This document shows positions 33,661 to 45,835 of a stretch of DNA of 64,000 bases, in pieces. This DNA comes from Acanthosepion esculentum (lineage: Eukaryota; Mollusca; Cephalopoda; Sepiida; Sepiidae), in assembly GCA_964036315.1 (NCBI GenBank), contig OZ038479.1:55683246-55747245 (forward strand). Reading direction: 5' to 3'. The first letter of the stretch is position 1, and each line of letters opens with the position of its first letter. Made by a program: the position numbers and the translations under genes. A model generated the notes under the pieces. The model worked only from the letters and a program-made list of their open reading frames with translations. It ran no database searches and was not told the origin of the DNA.

Positions 33661-34329
33661 AAAAGACATTACTTGGTTTCAGTGAGAAAATGAAAGGAAG
33701 AAGGAGAAATAGAAGTGTTTAATATTTGTTTCAGTGAAAAGGAAAAATTGTTAATTTCAAATCTTTTCATTTGTACTTCCTTTCTTCTTGATTTAATGAT
33801 CAGCATTCATATTTATGATTGTTATTGCATAATTTGTTGAAGTTGTTAGACTAAAATATTTAACAATGCATTAGGCAAATTTCTATGGATATTTTATTGT
33901 TGTAAAACTCGCAATGAGCTTACTCAATCATTAACTTAAAAATTAAGATTCATCAGAATATTAAAATAGGATAATCGTGAAATTTTCACAGGTTAATACT
34001 AGTAATTGAAAAAATTATTTTATTATAATTATTTGTGATAATATAATTAATTTTTATGGACATGACAAGTCCGTTTGTGTCTTTGAAATTTTTCTTAAAA
34101 AAATAAAAAAAAAATAATAATAAACTCCCAAGATGTATACCAAGAGATGAAAACTAAACACCATTGTCTACTCCTCAACCAACCAAGAAGGAAAGAAAGG
34201 CTATTGATTTGACACTAAAATGATGGTTGATTAAACTACAGTACGAAGTGGAAAAGAAAGTGAATGTGATTGCATGTAATCTGAAGTTAACACACATTCT
34301 AAAATAAAAATATTTTTACTAAGATTTTC
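33661..34329. other. AT-rich spacer
   Basis: No gene or element limits seen. A GA-rich tract lies at about 33660-33750. Confidence 0.35.
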
Positions 34330-36140
34330 TAAAAAAAAAAAAAAAAAACGGTTAAAAATAAAATAATTCATTTGCGAATAAGTCCTGGAAGGTTTCATTA
34401 AAATCTGACAATTATCTCAATCTGGTTTTAAAAACATTAAAAACTATAATTTATTAATTAAATGGTCTTTCGTTTCCTCTTCTTAATAGAAATATTTTGA
34501 TGATAAGATTTTGTTTAGGCCCTAGGGCATTTTTTCATCACAGCATGCTCATTTTTTAAAACGCATCTTTGGAAGTAGTTAATTAAAAAAAAAACTTAAC
34601 TTTGCCGGCTTACGTTTTAAAAGTAAGAATTATAAGAACTCAAGTTAATATTTTTCAACAACGATTTGCAGGTTAGGTTGGATATGGGTTTGGCATCAAA
34701 TTCTTTTACACATTTTTAGTTATAAAGAAAAATCCCTGAAAATGATTTAAAACCACAAAAAAATGTAATTGGTGTTTAGTTTGCATAATTTTAATTTTTA
34801 ATTAATGTTGAAACCGGTTTTACTTTTTTTCTTCTTTCAAATTGGACAGAAAAAACATCTACATTTTAGTTTTACCTCCAAGTTTGATAAAAAAGATCAT
34901 AACCATAATGAAAAAAGGTCCCAAACGTGATAAAAAAAAAACCCCAAAGTTTTATCGTCAAACTCAAAATTATGTTATTAAGTGGAAAAACCAACCCAAA
35001 GTATTATTTTATTAAAATAAATCTTCATTCTTCACGTTCGAAATGTTGGTTAGAAAAAGCGGGTGGACCAATTATTAGAGCTTTTTAAGCGTCTTTCTTT
35101 ACTCTTTTTTTAACGTTAAAAAACATTGTTTTGGAAATTCTTGCAAAAATCAAATAATTATCGGATTTTAATAAACTAAAATTTTTAGGACTTATTCACA
35201 AATAATTGAACGAATTTTTTTTTTTTTTTTTTTTTTTTAGAAAATATTAGTAAAAAAAAAATACATATATATTTCAATTTCGAGAAATTAAAATTCCACC
35301 CTCTTCATACTCTTAGTTAAAAATAAAAAAGGATTCCTTGGAGAATTTAAAAATCATAATTTTTTTAGTTTTTTGTCAAACAGAAACAACACCATTTTCC
35401 GAAAAACTGCTCTGAATCTTGAAATAAAATAAAAAAATCCAATAAAACTATGACATTATTTAATTAATTTATTTTAATTAGATAAGATTTTTTGTTTTTA
35501 AGATAAGGACACTATTGTCTTACTCCAAGAAAAAAATATTTTTCAATGTATTTTTTTTTATTACTTATTTTTTAAGTACTCTCCGAAAACATTTTTAAAC
35601 ACCTGAATTTGTTTTTGTTTTGTTATTATTTTGCTAACAATAGAGAATATGGGAAAAAGGTGAGGCAAGTCAGTAAATAAATAAATAGTAACTTCTTTTT
35701 TTCCAAATTATTTGTATTCTTTCACTTTTACGGTACCTTTCAAATGGGAAAAACAAAACCGTTAACGGGATGATTTTTGTGTTCAAATGATTTTTTGTTT
35801 GGATTTCAACAACAAAATCATTTGACAGTATCAATCTAACCAATTTTTTATTGTTCATTCAGTACATGTAAAGTTTGTAAACGAATAACAAACAAAAAAA
35901 AATTAAGAAATGAAAAAAAAAAAATACAAACAAGAAAATACTTATGAATTTTTGAGAAAATATCTCACCTGTAGAACACATCAGCCAAAAAAAAAAAAAA
36001 AATTAAGCGGTGTAGGACAAAATTTGATTCCTTGTGTTTAAAATTCTTAAAGTTTCTTGACATTTCAAAGTTATTCAAACGAAAGTAGATGAATGACGTT
36101 TCTTCATGGGCCACTAACACTGGCGGCGCCCTGGGCTCAC
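34330..36140 (+). repeat. Long R1 dispersed repeat copy
   Basis: Carries the R1 signature forward at 34366 and inverted at about 35140-35210, then the R1 right end at about 35710-36140 (TTCCTTGTGTTTAAAATTCTT, GACGTTTCTTCATGGGCC). Non-coding. Partly palindromic. Confidence 0.5.
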
Positions 36141-36610
36141 TTAACCGAAGTTCGATCTAAAGTCAACCTTATGGCTGGTATGGAACGACCAAAGATAAAG
36201 GTTGATTTTTAAGGTGGAGGTTTTGGAAGATGCGTGCGAACGCCATAGAAACAGAATTCAGTCGGGTGGGAAATTTGTCCCGGTTTTCCCCACATGAAAG
36301 GGTTGAGGTTAAAAAATGCGACAAAAATTGAATAAAAACAGCAAACAACTACGGCTTAAAAGATTAGAGCGGACAAATTCTCTCTCTCTCTCTTTTAAGT
36401 GGACGAATAAAAAAAGACTCAAACTTCTGCTCGGTGTGTAACAATAAAAAAAGATGTTTAGTTTATTTACATGTACAAAAACAAAGGGTAAAAAAAGGAT
36501 AGACACAATTACGAGAGAAAGAAAGGGAGAAGAAAAGGTAAATTTGCTTTTTAACACCCGCGCTAAATATCTCTTAAAATGTTCCTAAATCGTCATAATT
36601 CCGTGTAAAA
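36141..36610. other. GC-richer spacer with short CT tract
   Basis: CpG-containing stretch, then a CT run at about 36380-36393. The 82-codon minus-strand frame (36309-36557) is mainly the CT run and lacks motifs. Confidence 0.35.
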
Positions 36611-37610
36611 GTACATGCTGAACTCGAATTAACAATTAAATTATGAAGAAACCTACCGTTTTAGAGTTATCGACAAAAAAGTTCGATCTCAGTCGCGTTC
36701 AGCTGTCGGCCATTACTGGCCTTGTTTAACTACATTCAGCGCGCGGAGGTTTAATTAAGAGCCTTTTTACTGCGCTTAATTGAACTTATTCGTTTAAAAT
36801 TACTCCGCATTTAAGTTACGTCGTAAAGCGATGACAAGTGGTGTTTTTTAACAATTAAATGTGCAAACTTTGTAAAGAGTATGAATATTTACAAAATAAA
36901 ATGCTAGAAAGGAAATAATAATTAATGACCAAACTTTGAGCATTAATTATTATTTTGTTTCTAGCATTTTTTTTATTTTGTAGATAATTGTAAAGTTAAA
37001 GACTAAAGAAAGAGCATGAATATTTATAAAATAAAAATAAAATGCACAAACTTTGAAAAGAGCATGATTATTTACACAATAAAAAGAAATACTCCTTCCT
37101 AGCATTTTTTTATTTTACAAATAAAAAATCATGCTTTTTCCAAAGTTTGCGCATTAATTATCATTTCATTTCTAGCATTTATATTTTATTTTGTAGATAA
37201 TCATGCTCTTACAAAGTTCGCACGGTTTGTAAATAATCATGCTCTTTTCAAAGTTCATGCAAACTTTGCCCGTTAATTATTATTTGTTTTATTTTTAATG
37301 TAAAAGAAAAGCTTTATTTTATTAATTTTTTTTATTTAAAAAGAAAGATTTACTATAAAACACTTGTCATCGCTTTAATGCGGAGTAATTTTAAACAAGT
37401 AAATTCAGTTAAGAAGAGCAGTAAGAAGGCTCTTAATTAAACCTTCGTGCGCTAAATGTTCTGCACTGAATGTAGTTAAACAAGGCCAGTAATGGCCGAC
37501 AGCTGAACGCGACTGAGTTTGAACTTTTATTGTCAATAACTCTAAAATGGTAGGTTTCTTCATAATTTAATTGTTAATTTGAGTTCAGCATGTAAAAAAG
37601 CAAAGTTACC
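36611..37610. repeat. 1-kb near-palindrome with ~245-bp inverted arms
   Basis: The left arm (about 36615-36860) and right arm (about 37355-37605) are inverted copies. Both contain TTAACAATTAAATTATGAAG, CGCGTTCAGCTGTCGGCCAT, ACTGGCCTTGTTTAACTACA and AAAGCGATGACAAGTG in the same order. The central ~490 bp are built from alternating sense and antisense short units around AAACTTTG..AAGAGCATGA.TATTT and GCTAGAAA...AATAATTAATG. No open frame. A long-TIR non-autonomous DNA transposon or foldback element is the likely class. Confidence 0.85.
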
Positions 37611-38558
37611 GAAGAAAAAGTCCTTTAACTTTAGAGGAAGTGAAAATGTTCATAACAACAAAAAAAGGCGTGCTCAAAATATTTCTCTGAGCACCTAAAA
37701 GTTCTTTAAGCGAGTAGATTAATGTTAAGCGTAAAAAACTCTCAGAGTTTTCTTCAGAGTTCTTTCAGAGCAGGAAAATATTGGTGGTAGATACAAAATT
37801 TGTAGCTGAGTGAGTTCGTAGGTCGACGACAGAAGTCTTGTAGGTGAAAGGAGGCAAATCTCAACTGGTGTTTAATAGTGGGCCAATGTTCTTTCTCGAC
37901 AGCCATTAGTAGGTAGATTTTTCTTGAAGCTGACAGCGAAGGTGAATGCCTTTCTGTTGTCGACCCGTTATCTCAGATGGTTGTCGAAGTTACCCACTGC
38001 CAAATAGGCAAAGATTTTCTGTGTTTATAGAGATATGTGAGGCTCAGAAATATTGGGGACTTTTCCCTCCAAAATTGTTATGCAAATTTCCTGACCCCTT
38101 CATTGGTTAGAAAATATATTCATATCTCTGATAAGAACGAAGGTTTTGGGAACCGCAACAAGCTGTAAGCATTTCCCCCAGTCTTTATGGCACCTTGGAC
38201 AGGATAATGGTGATCAAATTCCTTGTTATATTTTCCAGCTCTCTCGTAAGTCAGAAAATATATTCTTATCTCTTATAAGAATCAAGGCTTTGGGAGCCAG
38301 TTTTGAAAGCAGCAGGGAAAAAAGTTGGGGTGAGATTGGAAAAGAGGCTAGAACATGAACTTGTAAAATATTGTATTCATGGTTCTCAAATTAAATTCCA
38401 ATCGTTGTCGGTGAATCAAGGAAATGAACGTGTTCCAATGGAAGAACATGTTGTTATTGTTTTGTTTTGTTTTTTTCCCATGTGTTTCAACACCTAGGCG
38501 AAAGAGAAGTAAATGTTTGTATTTTTTTATAGACCTGTGACAATATGAGTTAGATATA

Positions 38559-38598
<40 letters not shown>

Positions 38599-38760
38599 CA
38601 CCCCCACATCTGTGTGTGCGTGCGCGCGCACACATATGTGCGAGAAGATTAGTTAGATTTGACCTGGGTATCAAACTTCAAGACCCAATGACTAGATTAG
38701 GAATCTAGATAAAACCATGTTTTGGACATATGGCGAAAAGGGTAGATAAGTGTTAAGTAC
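37611..38760. repeat. Spacer with an ~85-bp direct duplication and a (GT)n run
   Basis: AGAAAATATATTC.TATCTCT and the following AAGGYTTTGGGARCC occur near 38109-38156 and 38262-38307. A GT run lies at about 38566-38590. The stretch 37800-38400 is GC-richer. Short frames here have no motif. Confidence 0.5.
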
Positions 38761-39338
38761 TTGTCAAAATACGAATATGAATTTAATGTCCCTGAATCGG
38801 AGTCAGCTAGGCTAAGAAATATTTTTATGTCCACTTTCTTCAAAGAGAGAAATGGTCATGAAAAAGTTATGGGTTTATTCGTGGGTGTCCCTTGTCCGGA
38901 AATGATGAAAGAGGATTCTGCATATATACGGGAGCGCTTTGGGTCACGGCAGTTAGTTAGACTTAGTTTAGGTTCGAGGAAGGGTGATTTAGGCCGGAGC
39001 ACGTAACATCGAAGAGCGACCCATTAGCAGCCGGACATTGTTAGTTAAGATATATATTTTTTTTCGCCAGCCGAGAATCAGCCCACAGTTATCATCCACA
39101 AAAAGGTCACACGCCTTCCCTCCTCTTTTCGTCCTACCCAAGTATGTAGTTGTGTTTTTCTTTTGCCTGTGAGCCTGCCTCTCGCTCGATCCGCCGCACA
39201 GAAATTCTACGACATGGGGTCTATATCTTTGTGCAATGAGTTGCAGAGGTGGGTATTCTCACAGACCTAAACAGCGCCTCCTATCAGACGTTTGACAAAG
39301 CAAAGTGTGGTAATAAATTAGTCCGGTTCCTTTATTAC
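38761..39338. other. GC-richer unassigned region
   Basis: An 81-codon plus-strand frame (38761-39006, TTG start) has no recognised domain. The rest holds no element ends that I can identify. Confidence 0.25.
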
Positions 39339-39343
39339 TAGCA

Positions 39344-39603
39344 CAGGGCCGTAGCAGAGATAAATGTTTTGGCAGGGCCAAAATAAATTTAGAATTTAGC
39401 CTTTAAGTTATCAAAGGATGCCAACATGATTAGCAGCAAGAACATTTATAATTTCCAGTACCTCTTCGCTTTGATTATTTTTTTCCTTTCTTGTATTTCT
39501 TTCTTTATTGTATTTTGTTAAAATAAAACCCTGTAAAAAATACTACAATTGGTAAAAATTTTGGGGAAGCAAATCTCCCCCCACCAGAGCTGCTATGGCC
39601 CTG
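39344..39603. mobile_element. Small TIR DNA element (260 bp)
   Basis: Terminal inverted repeats CAGGGCCGTAGCAG and CTGCTATGGCCCTG (one mismatch). A 5-bp target duplication, TAGCA, lies at 39339-39343 and 39604-39608. Non-coding interior. A non-autonomous DNA transposon of undetermined superfamily. Confidence 0.85.
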
Positions 39604-39608
39604 TAGCA

Positions 39609-40036
39609 TCATGGGAACATTTTTTTTATTGTTATTTGATCTATTGATTTTATTTCATTTTCCCAAAGAGTAAAACAAAAATAAACATTACCAAAAAAGC
39701 AAAATAATAAAGAAGACTGAAGTGGTATGTAGATTAGCTAATTAACATATCTGGAATACCAATACTATATAATGACTGTTTAGGAATAGGAGAAACTACA
39801 CAAAGACATTTTTATGCATGTTTTTCTTCTTCATCACCTTGTTGGGCCGACAGGAAGTTTCTACCTCAAGAGTCAAGAGTCGAATAACCAAAATCTGTTA
39901 TTTATGCATATTCTCCAAGTGGCACTTCTGATAGCATTGAAAACATTCAAAATATAATACAAATTATTAATTGACACCTGACAGCATTTCCCCTTATTTT
40001 TGAGGGACTGTTTGTGAGCCAGTACCTGCATAAGGG
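39609..40036. other. AT-rich spacer
   Basis: No gene or element recognised. The long minus-strand frame entering from 40190 belongs mostly to the LTR that follows. Confidence 0.35.
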
Positions 40037-40040
40037 AAGC

Positions 40041-40590
40041 TGTAGTGGACCATGCGGTGTGTGGATGTGATAAGAGAAGATGAGTTATCTCTAGGTTAAG
40101 GCTTCCGCTGGCCGGTCCAGCTACATAAGAATGTTGGACTTTAATGGAGTCCAAAGAAACAAACAAGACCGATATATATGTACAAAACAAATATATATTA
40201 ATACGTGAATTACAAATAGATTAAAACACGAGTTACAATACATTGAAGACATGAATAAAATGTTACAGTGTCTGTATGGAAAGTTGTGTATGTGTTGTTT
40301 TTAGTTGAATGTCCGTACGGGGTGAATTTTGTTTTAGCGTGTTCCCAGAATATGGGAAACGCTGGTTGTGTATAAGAGTTCACATATTGGAAATTTTTAG
40401 AGAAAGTTTTTTGTACCTCGCACCAAGTGCGAGGTTTCGGCCCGTGGCCGAAATCGACATAGTTGCTCACGTGCGCGTAAGCAGAGAAAAAGAGAGAAAG
40501 AGGCAAAAGGTCAGCCAGTATTTATACTCCCGGGAGAGAGAGAGACCCCTGGTGTAGGGTTAAGGAAATGAAGGGGAGCTAACTGTGACA
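40041..40590 (-). mobile_element. Solo LTR (copy 2, same family as 33158-33656)
   Basis: 550 bp. On the minus strand it begins TGTCACAGTTAGCTCC and ends GGTCCACTACA. A 4-bp target duplication, AAGC, lies at 40037-40040 and 40591-40594. A TATAAATA box in minus orientation lies at 40519-40526. It lacks the GT expansion of copy 1 and has a GC-rich stretch with inverted words (CCTCGCAC..GTGCGAGG, CGGCCC..TGGCCG) at 40410-40460 that is different in copy 1. Confidence 0.9.
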
Positions 40591-40732
40591 AAGCTATAAA
40601 TACAGATCATAAAGCAAACAATAGCTGTCGGCAAATGGATTATGCATTGTCAACTCAACTGATTTATTAATCCACTGAAACATTTCATGCTTCTCTGATG
40701 TCGATTCAACAATGAATCCAAAGTATGAACTT

Positions 40733-40940
40733 TCCCCGTTTCAAGGGGTTTTATTAAACATACCTCAATGTGTGTCTTTGTACCTTTCCATGGGTTTATT
40801 TATACACACCTAAATGTGTATACATAACTTTCCCCTTTCAAAGGTTTTTATTAAACATACCTAAATGTGTATGTGAATTTGCCCTTCTTTTCAAGGATCT
40901 TATTATAAACACCACATGATGTATAAAATACCCAAATAAA
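40733..40940. repeat. Degenerate minisatellite, four units of ~45-55 bp
   Basis: Units begin CTTTCC or CCCTTC, continue TCAAGG.TTT.TTA..AACA and end ACCT.AATGTGTAT. Four imperfect copies in tandem. Confidence 0.75.
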
Positions 40941-41253
40941 TTATTTGTTGATGAACAAATCTTTATCTTCTTGTTCATTTTAAATTCACTTATTTAAATG
41001 CCTTGTTTAATCATTGTGTTGCACATTGGGTTAAGATTACCTTATTCTAGACAGCAGCTGGAATAATTAATAATCCATGCCATTATTTTATACAAGTTAG
41101 CCACAAAAATCAAACGCTTTCTGTGCCCCATAAGTCAACTAGTTCCATAACCTGCTCTTAAGAAAGTCAACACTACCAAGTGGTGACATACCAATGTGAG
41201 ACAAACATTTTAAAAAACAGCTGTGATATTTTCCTTCTACAACCTTGTTGATC
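40941..41253. other. Short spacer before the second Ty3/gypsy remnant
   Basis: No feature recognised. It may include the non-coding leader of the element. Confidence 0.3.
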
Positions 41254-41855
41254 ATGGAGCAGAACGCAGAAACACAACAGCAAATGGAAGCAGTGATAAC
41301 CTTAAACCTTTGTACATTCAATACAAACATCAATGTTTGGTTCTTGCAATTGCAAGCTATCTTCAATGCAAAGAAAATTACTTCCCAGTGAAGATGATAC
41401 TGCTATGTAATTGAGAAATTACCCACAGAAGTGGCTATAGAAGTTGCAGCTCTATTGGAATCCTTACCACAAGAACTGCTGTACAATATACTAAGGCAAG
41501 TCAGTCAGATGAACCCAAGCTGCAGGATTTATTCTAATAACATCATGCCGGATGATAAAACAATTCGCAATTGTTACGTCATATGAGATCCTTGCTGGGA
41601 CCAAATATAATGTCTGATATTATAACGTATTGTATATGGATGGACAAATTACCAACAACCACTACGCAGATCCTAGCACCTATGACGGAAAATGATGATT
41701 TAAACAAACTTGCTGATGTTACTGATCACATACATGCAACAAAGAATAATTGTTCAGTGCATTCTCTGAGTGACAACCGTCAAAAGGATCAAGAAATCCA
41801 TGAACTTAAACAGGCAATATCGGAACTGACCAACCAACTAGGGACAGTTGTTTAG
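41254..41855 (+). pseudogene. gag of the truncated Ty3/gypsy element
   Basis: Starts at ATG 41254. The stretch VWFLQLQAIFNAKKITSQ is the conserved N-terminal capsid-type motif of many invertebrate gypsy Gags. EKLPTEVAIEVAALLESLP and LRHMRSLLGP follow, with at least two frame breaks (near 41395 and 41565). The last open part (41571-41855) ends in a heptad-like ELKQAISELTNQLG. Confidence 0.82.
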
Positions 41856-41899
41856 GCATGGAACCAGCAGATCATGAGATAGGAACAAGAGTACCAGCA

Positions 41900-42530
41900 G
41901 GCATAAGCGTAAAACAAATAATGATACATTATGTTGGTATCATGAAACCTTTGGTAATAAAGCACACAAATGTATGAAGCCTTGCAGTTACCAGGTAAAT
42001 GTATCCACCAGCCAATAAATGCAACTCCATTGACTGGGCAGGTAAACATCACAGAGTAGTTTCTTATATTATTTGTGTGACAAATCTACTAACTTAACCT
42101 TCCTTATAGACACAGGCACACAGGTTAGTGTCTTACCAGCTATGTTTAGTATTCAAATACAAAATTCCTCAACTTCAGCATGTACACTACAGGCAGAAAA
42201 TGGATCTAGTATTGAGATGTATGGTGGAAAAACACTTAACTTGGACCTTGGTTTGAGGCGAGAGTTCTAATGGGTATTTATAGTAGCAGACATTAAAATA
42301 CCAATTATTGGAGCTGACTTTCTCACTCCCTACAAGTTATCAGTGAATTTGGCAATAAGGACCTTGTCAGATGATGAGACAAAGTTAAAAGTTTCTGGTA
42401 TTACCACTGCACACCTTACCATGGGAATTGCTGCTACATTTTCCTTGGAAAATGAATTCACCCAAATTCTTTGCCAATAGCTGAACATAATCTGTCCTTT
42501 ATTACAACCTACAGTTGTCAAGCATACGGC
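41900..42530 (+). pseudogene. Zinc-knuckle-like motif and aspartic protease of the truncated element
   Basis: CWYHETFGNKAHKCMKPC is encoded at 41932-41985, a C-x2-H type box that in many gypsy elements precedes the protease. The protease signature FLIDTGTQVSVLPA has its Asp at 42109-42111. IPIIGADFLTPY follows near 42300, in frame after one stop. Confidence 0.82.
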
Positions 42531-42589
42531 TACAGATCACATCCAGGCAACAGGACAACCTTCTCACACAGCACCATATAGACTGTGAC

Positions 42590-43000
42590 CAGATAAATAC
42601 AAGTTTGCCAAACAAGAGTTTCACAACCTAATGGAAAAGGGAATTATCTACCCTTCTGAAAGCTCTTGGGCATCTCCAATTCATTTGGTTCTAAAGGAGA
42701 TTTGGACTGGAGATTATTTGGTGATTTCAGACGTCTTGTTATGGCCCCTGATTGCTACCGTTCATTAGTGATTTTGTTACATCACTGCATGGAGTGACAA
42801 TTTTCTCCAAAATAGATTACTATCAGATTCCAGTTGTGGAAGGTGATACAGGCAAGACAGTAGTCACTACGCTGTTCAACCTTTTTGAATTCTCCAAAAT
42901 GCTTTTCGGACTTCAAAATGCAGTGATTTATTGACAAAGTTTTCAGGGGATTACCTTTCATTTTTGTTTATGTGGATGATTTACTGATAGCCAGTAAAGT
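42590..43000 (+). pseudogene. Reverse transcriptase N-terminal half of the truncated element
   Basis: Blocks MEKGIIYPSESSWASPIHLV, FSKIDYYQIPV and FSKMLFGLQNA are followed by the catalytic box VYVDDLLIAS (YVDD at 42969-42980). Three frame breaks. The domain is cut off directly after this box. Confidence 0.85.
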
Positions 43001-43039
43001 CAGAACAGTCCGTATATGCAGAAAATATGTCAATATTCA

Positions 43040-43185
43040 AACGTATCTACATTATTATATTTCACCCATATTATATATACGAACTCACAAATTCATATAT
43101 TTATACATATATACATACATACACACACACACACACACCCATATACATACATATATACACCCATATATACATGCAGCTACAGAAG
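43040..43185. repeat. TA/CA-rich simple sequence
   Basis: Alternating ATATAC and ACAC runs at the truncation point of the Ty3/gypsy element. Overlapping frames that read as Tyr-Ile-His repeats are by-products. Confidence 0.85.
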
Positions 43186-44018
43186 ACCACATTGATTTTA
43201 TCTCTTTAAGGATTACTGTACAGCTAAAATCTTAATTATGGCATAAAAAAGAAAAAACTTTCATGCGAAAATATTTGTACTATTGTTTAGGTTTGCATTT
43301 CCATGAGAATTCTCAGTGGTTTGATAAAAGTCAAATTGGTAACTGATCTAAAAAATGAACTACATTCTCTTGCTAACTGAGGCAAGGAATAGTTTGTTAA
43401 TTTTGATGCCAACAAAATGAAACTGCCCTCTTTTAATCATGTGAGAGAACCGTTTTTGTGTTTCATCAGCATGGCTGATTCTAACCTCCAGTAGAATGAT
43501 ACATTGCACAATCTCAGACTTACATTTTTCACTAACATGAAACTTCTGAAACAAAATTTTCAAAATAAAACTGAAATGAATCATGTAGAAATAATGGCCA
43601 TTCAAATGAACAAAGACTTTATTTGAAAACATTTATGATTTCCTTTCAAAAGTACTTCAACCTTGTTAAAAAAAAAAAAAAAAGATGCAAAAACCTCTTA
43701 AAAATAATCTTGAATTTTCTTTTTGTGTGTATAAACATGTCAATTTTTCTAACTATGTCCATATATGACATTATCAGAAAATAAGAGCGGTAACTATAGT
43801 TTAAATTATTTTCTAACATTTCCCTCAGCAAGCATCTTTGTAATTCAGACGATAAAGCCAAAGTATGCAAAATTCAATAAAATGTTAGGATGCTTAAGGT
43901 ATTTTAAATTTTAAAGATTACTAGGTAGTTAAAAATTATAAAAAAAAGGTGTTTACATTGTATTCATGTAATTTTATATCAGTTATGTCCTCCTTAGATA
44001 AATTTCTGAAACATTAGG
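43186..44018. repeat. AT-rich spacer with an R2 fragment (minus, about 43680-43870)
   Basis: Antisense R2 landmarks (ACATTATCAGAAAATAAG, TTTTCTAACATTT) occur near 43770-43825. The rest is unassigned. Confidence 0.4.
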
Positions 44019-45835
44019 TTGTTGATAGATGTGTCAACTATTCTCTTTGTTTCCATTCTTTCCAAAACCTTGTCATTGCTCCCATGTTCAGCTCATGGTA
44101 TCTTAGCATCCTTCTGTAGAACCACATTTCTGTTGCTTCGAGGAGATTGTCCAGCATTTGCTGCCATACAGGAGGACAAATATTATGTACTCTTTCAGTA
44201 CTCTTTTCTTTGTTTCCAACAAAATTTTCCTGTCTCTTAACACTATGCTTAACTTTTAGAATGTGTCTTTGGCCATCCCAATATATCTTCGGATCTAAGT
44301 ATCACACGTCCCGTCCTGTTAGAACACTTCCCAGATATTTAAATTTCTGTATCTGCTTGATCCCTAGCCTGTAATTTGCATTTTGGGCTCATCTTTTTGC
44401 TGATGACCATGCATTCTGTCTTCTTGTAGTTAGTCCCTTCTTCTTGCTCTCCTTCACTACCTTCTGTAGGAGGTTTGTTTCTTTTCCATGTCTGCTATCA
44501 GCACTGTGTAATCTGCATATCTTTGTTGAAATTGTGGCCATCAATGATGAATCCTAGTAGGATTTCCAGTTCTCTCAGAATTGCCCCACTGTATAGGTTA
44601 AATAACTCCTATAAGAAGACACATCCTTCTCTTACACCCTTTTCTATTTTTCTACATCTGCTGAACTTATTTTTAATCTGTATGCAGGTGGTTTGCTGCC
44701 AGTATAGATTTTGGATTATTCCTTTTCTCGAATATGTCAAGGGTACTGAGCAGCTGTAACAGATCTTTGTGGTGTACTTTTTTGAACGCCTTTGCGCAGT
44801 CTATAAAAGACAGGTACACATCCTTCTGCATTTGTATTTCTCTTTCTGATAACATTCTGAACATAAATATCGCATTCCTTGTTCTGGGGTCTTTGACAAA
44901 CATGCACTGTTCTTGTTCAATCTCTGGCTCGATTCTGCTGCATGCTCTATTCATCAGAATTCGGATGATGAATTTTGTTATGTGGCTCATGAGGCTGATG
45001 TTTTTGGTGGAGTTCACATCTGTTTGCACCTGGTATGAAAATAGACCTGTTTAGGTCTTCCAGTATATCACCACTGTTGTAGATTTAATTTATTATTTCT
45101 GTAATCTTGTCTATGCTGAAATTGTCTAAGGCCACCAGCATCTCTATTCCAATTCCATCTGGCCCTGCTGCTTTGTTTCCGTTCAATTTGGATAGTGCAG
45201 CGGACACTTAAGTTTTTAATATTTCTAGCTCATCAGTATTTCTGTGTATTCCCAGTTGTCCTCTTTTGTCATGGAATAGATCTCCCAATATATTTGTTCC
45301 AGTGCTGAAGAATTTTTTCTTTCTCTAATATCTCCTTTATCTATGATGCTCATTCTCTCTAGTTCAGCACATTTTTTGTTGAGCCATTCCTCTTTAGCCT
45401 GCTTGCATTTGTTCCTTATTTTATTATCAAGTTTTCTGTTATCCATTGGATGTCTTGGCATTGTTTTTTGTCTCCTTTGCATCACGTTAAGAATCTCACT
45501 TATGATCATTCATTTTTTTTTCTTCGTCCATTTTCCTTTGGGATGATGTTGTTTGTTGATGTCACTAAAGCTTCTCTTAATGTGTCCCATTTTGAGCTTC
45601 CATTTCCATTTTGTCCCTCATATCTTTTCACGCTGTCCATCTATTTTTCCTTCAGATTCAGGTCATTCAGTAGTTGGTTGTATTCAGTTTGGGTGCTACA
45701 TAAGGCTTCTTCAGTTTCCATAGTTTCATTCTTAGTTTACATATAACAGGGTTGTAGTTGGATTCTGTAGTGGGCGTTTGGATAGGTTTTGCCTGTGAAC
45801 AACACAACTGCATTCCTGGATCTCTTGTTGATAGA
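44019..45835 (-). mobile_element. LINE (non-LTR retrotransposon) remnant, RT and C-terminal region
   Basis: Minus-strand RT fragment. In order: an endonuclease-end remnant near 45780; a linker region 45750-45030 with many frame breaks; then an open stretch 45029-44673 with ISLMSHITKFIIRILMNRA, EQEQCMFVKDPRTRNAIFM and VYLSFIDCAKAFKKVHH (catalytic-type Asp of the FxD block). Further pieces follow down to 44030 (FNLYSGAILRE, FKYLGSVLT, EATEMWFYRRMLRY). The expected catalytic (Y/F)ADD box is lost to degradation near 44520. Superfamily not assigned. 5' truncated and inactive. Confidence 0.85.

Larger units (their letters stand above)
41254..43000 (+). mobile_element. Truncated Ty3/gypsy retrotransposon (second lineage)
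   Basis: gag, protease and the start of RT are present in order, with no LTR found on either side. RNase H and integrase are absent; the sequence ends in a TA/CA-rich tract just after the RT catalytic box. Its gag and knuckle type (CWYHETFG) differ from the element at 9 kb, so it is another lineage. Confidence 0.88.

Noticed and set aside
38761..39006. 81-codon frame as a small gene
   Set aside because: It begins with TTG, lacks any recognised motif and has no supporting splice or promoter signals. Kept only as an unassigned region.
39873..40557. Open frames of 82-105 codons around 40 kb as genes
   Set aside because: They lie largely or wholly within the solo LTR 40041-40590 and have no motif.
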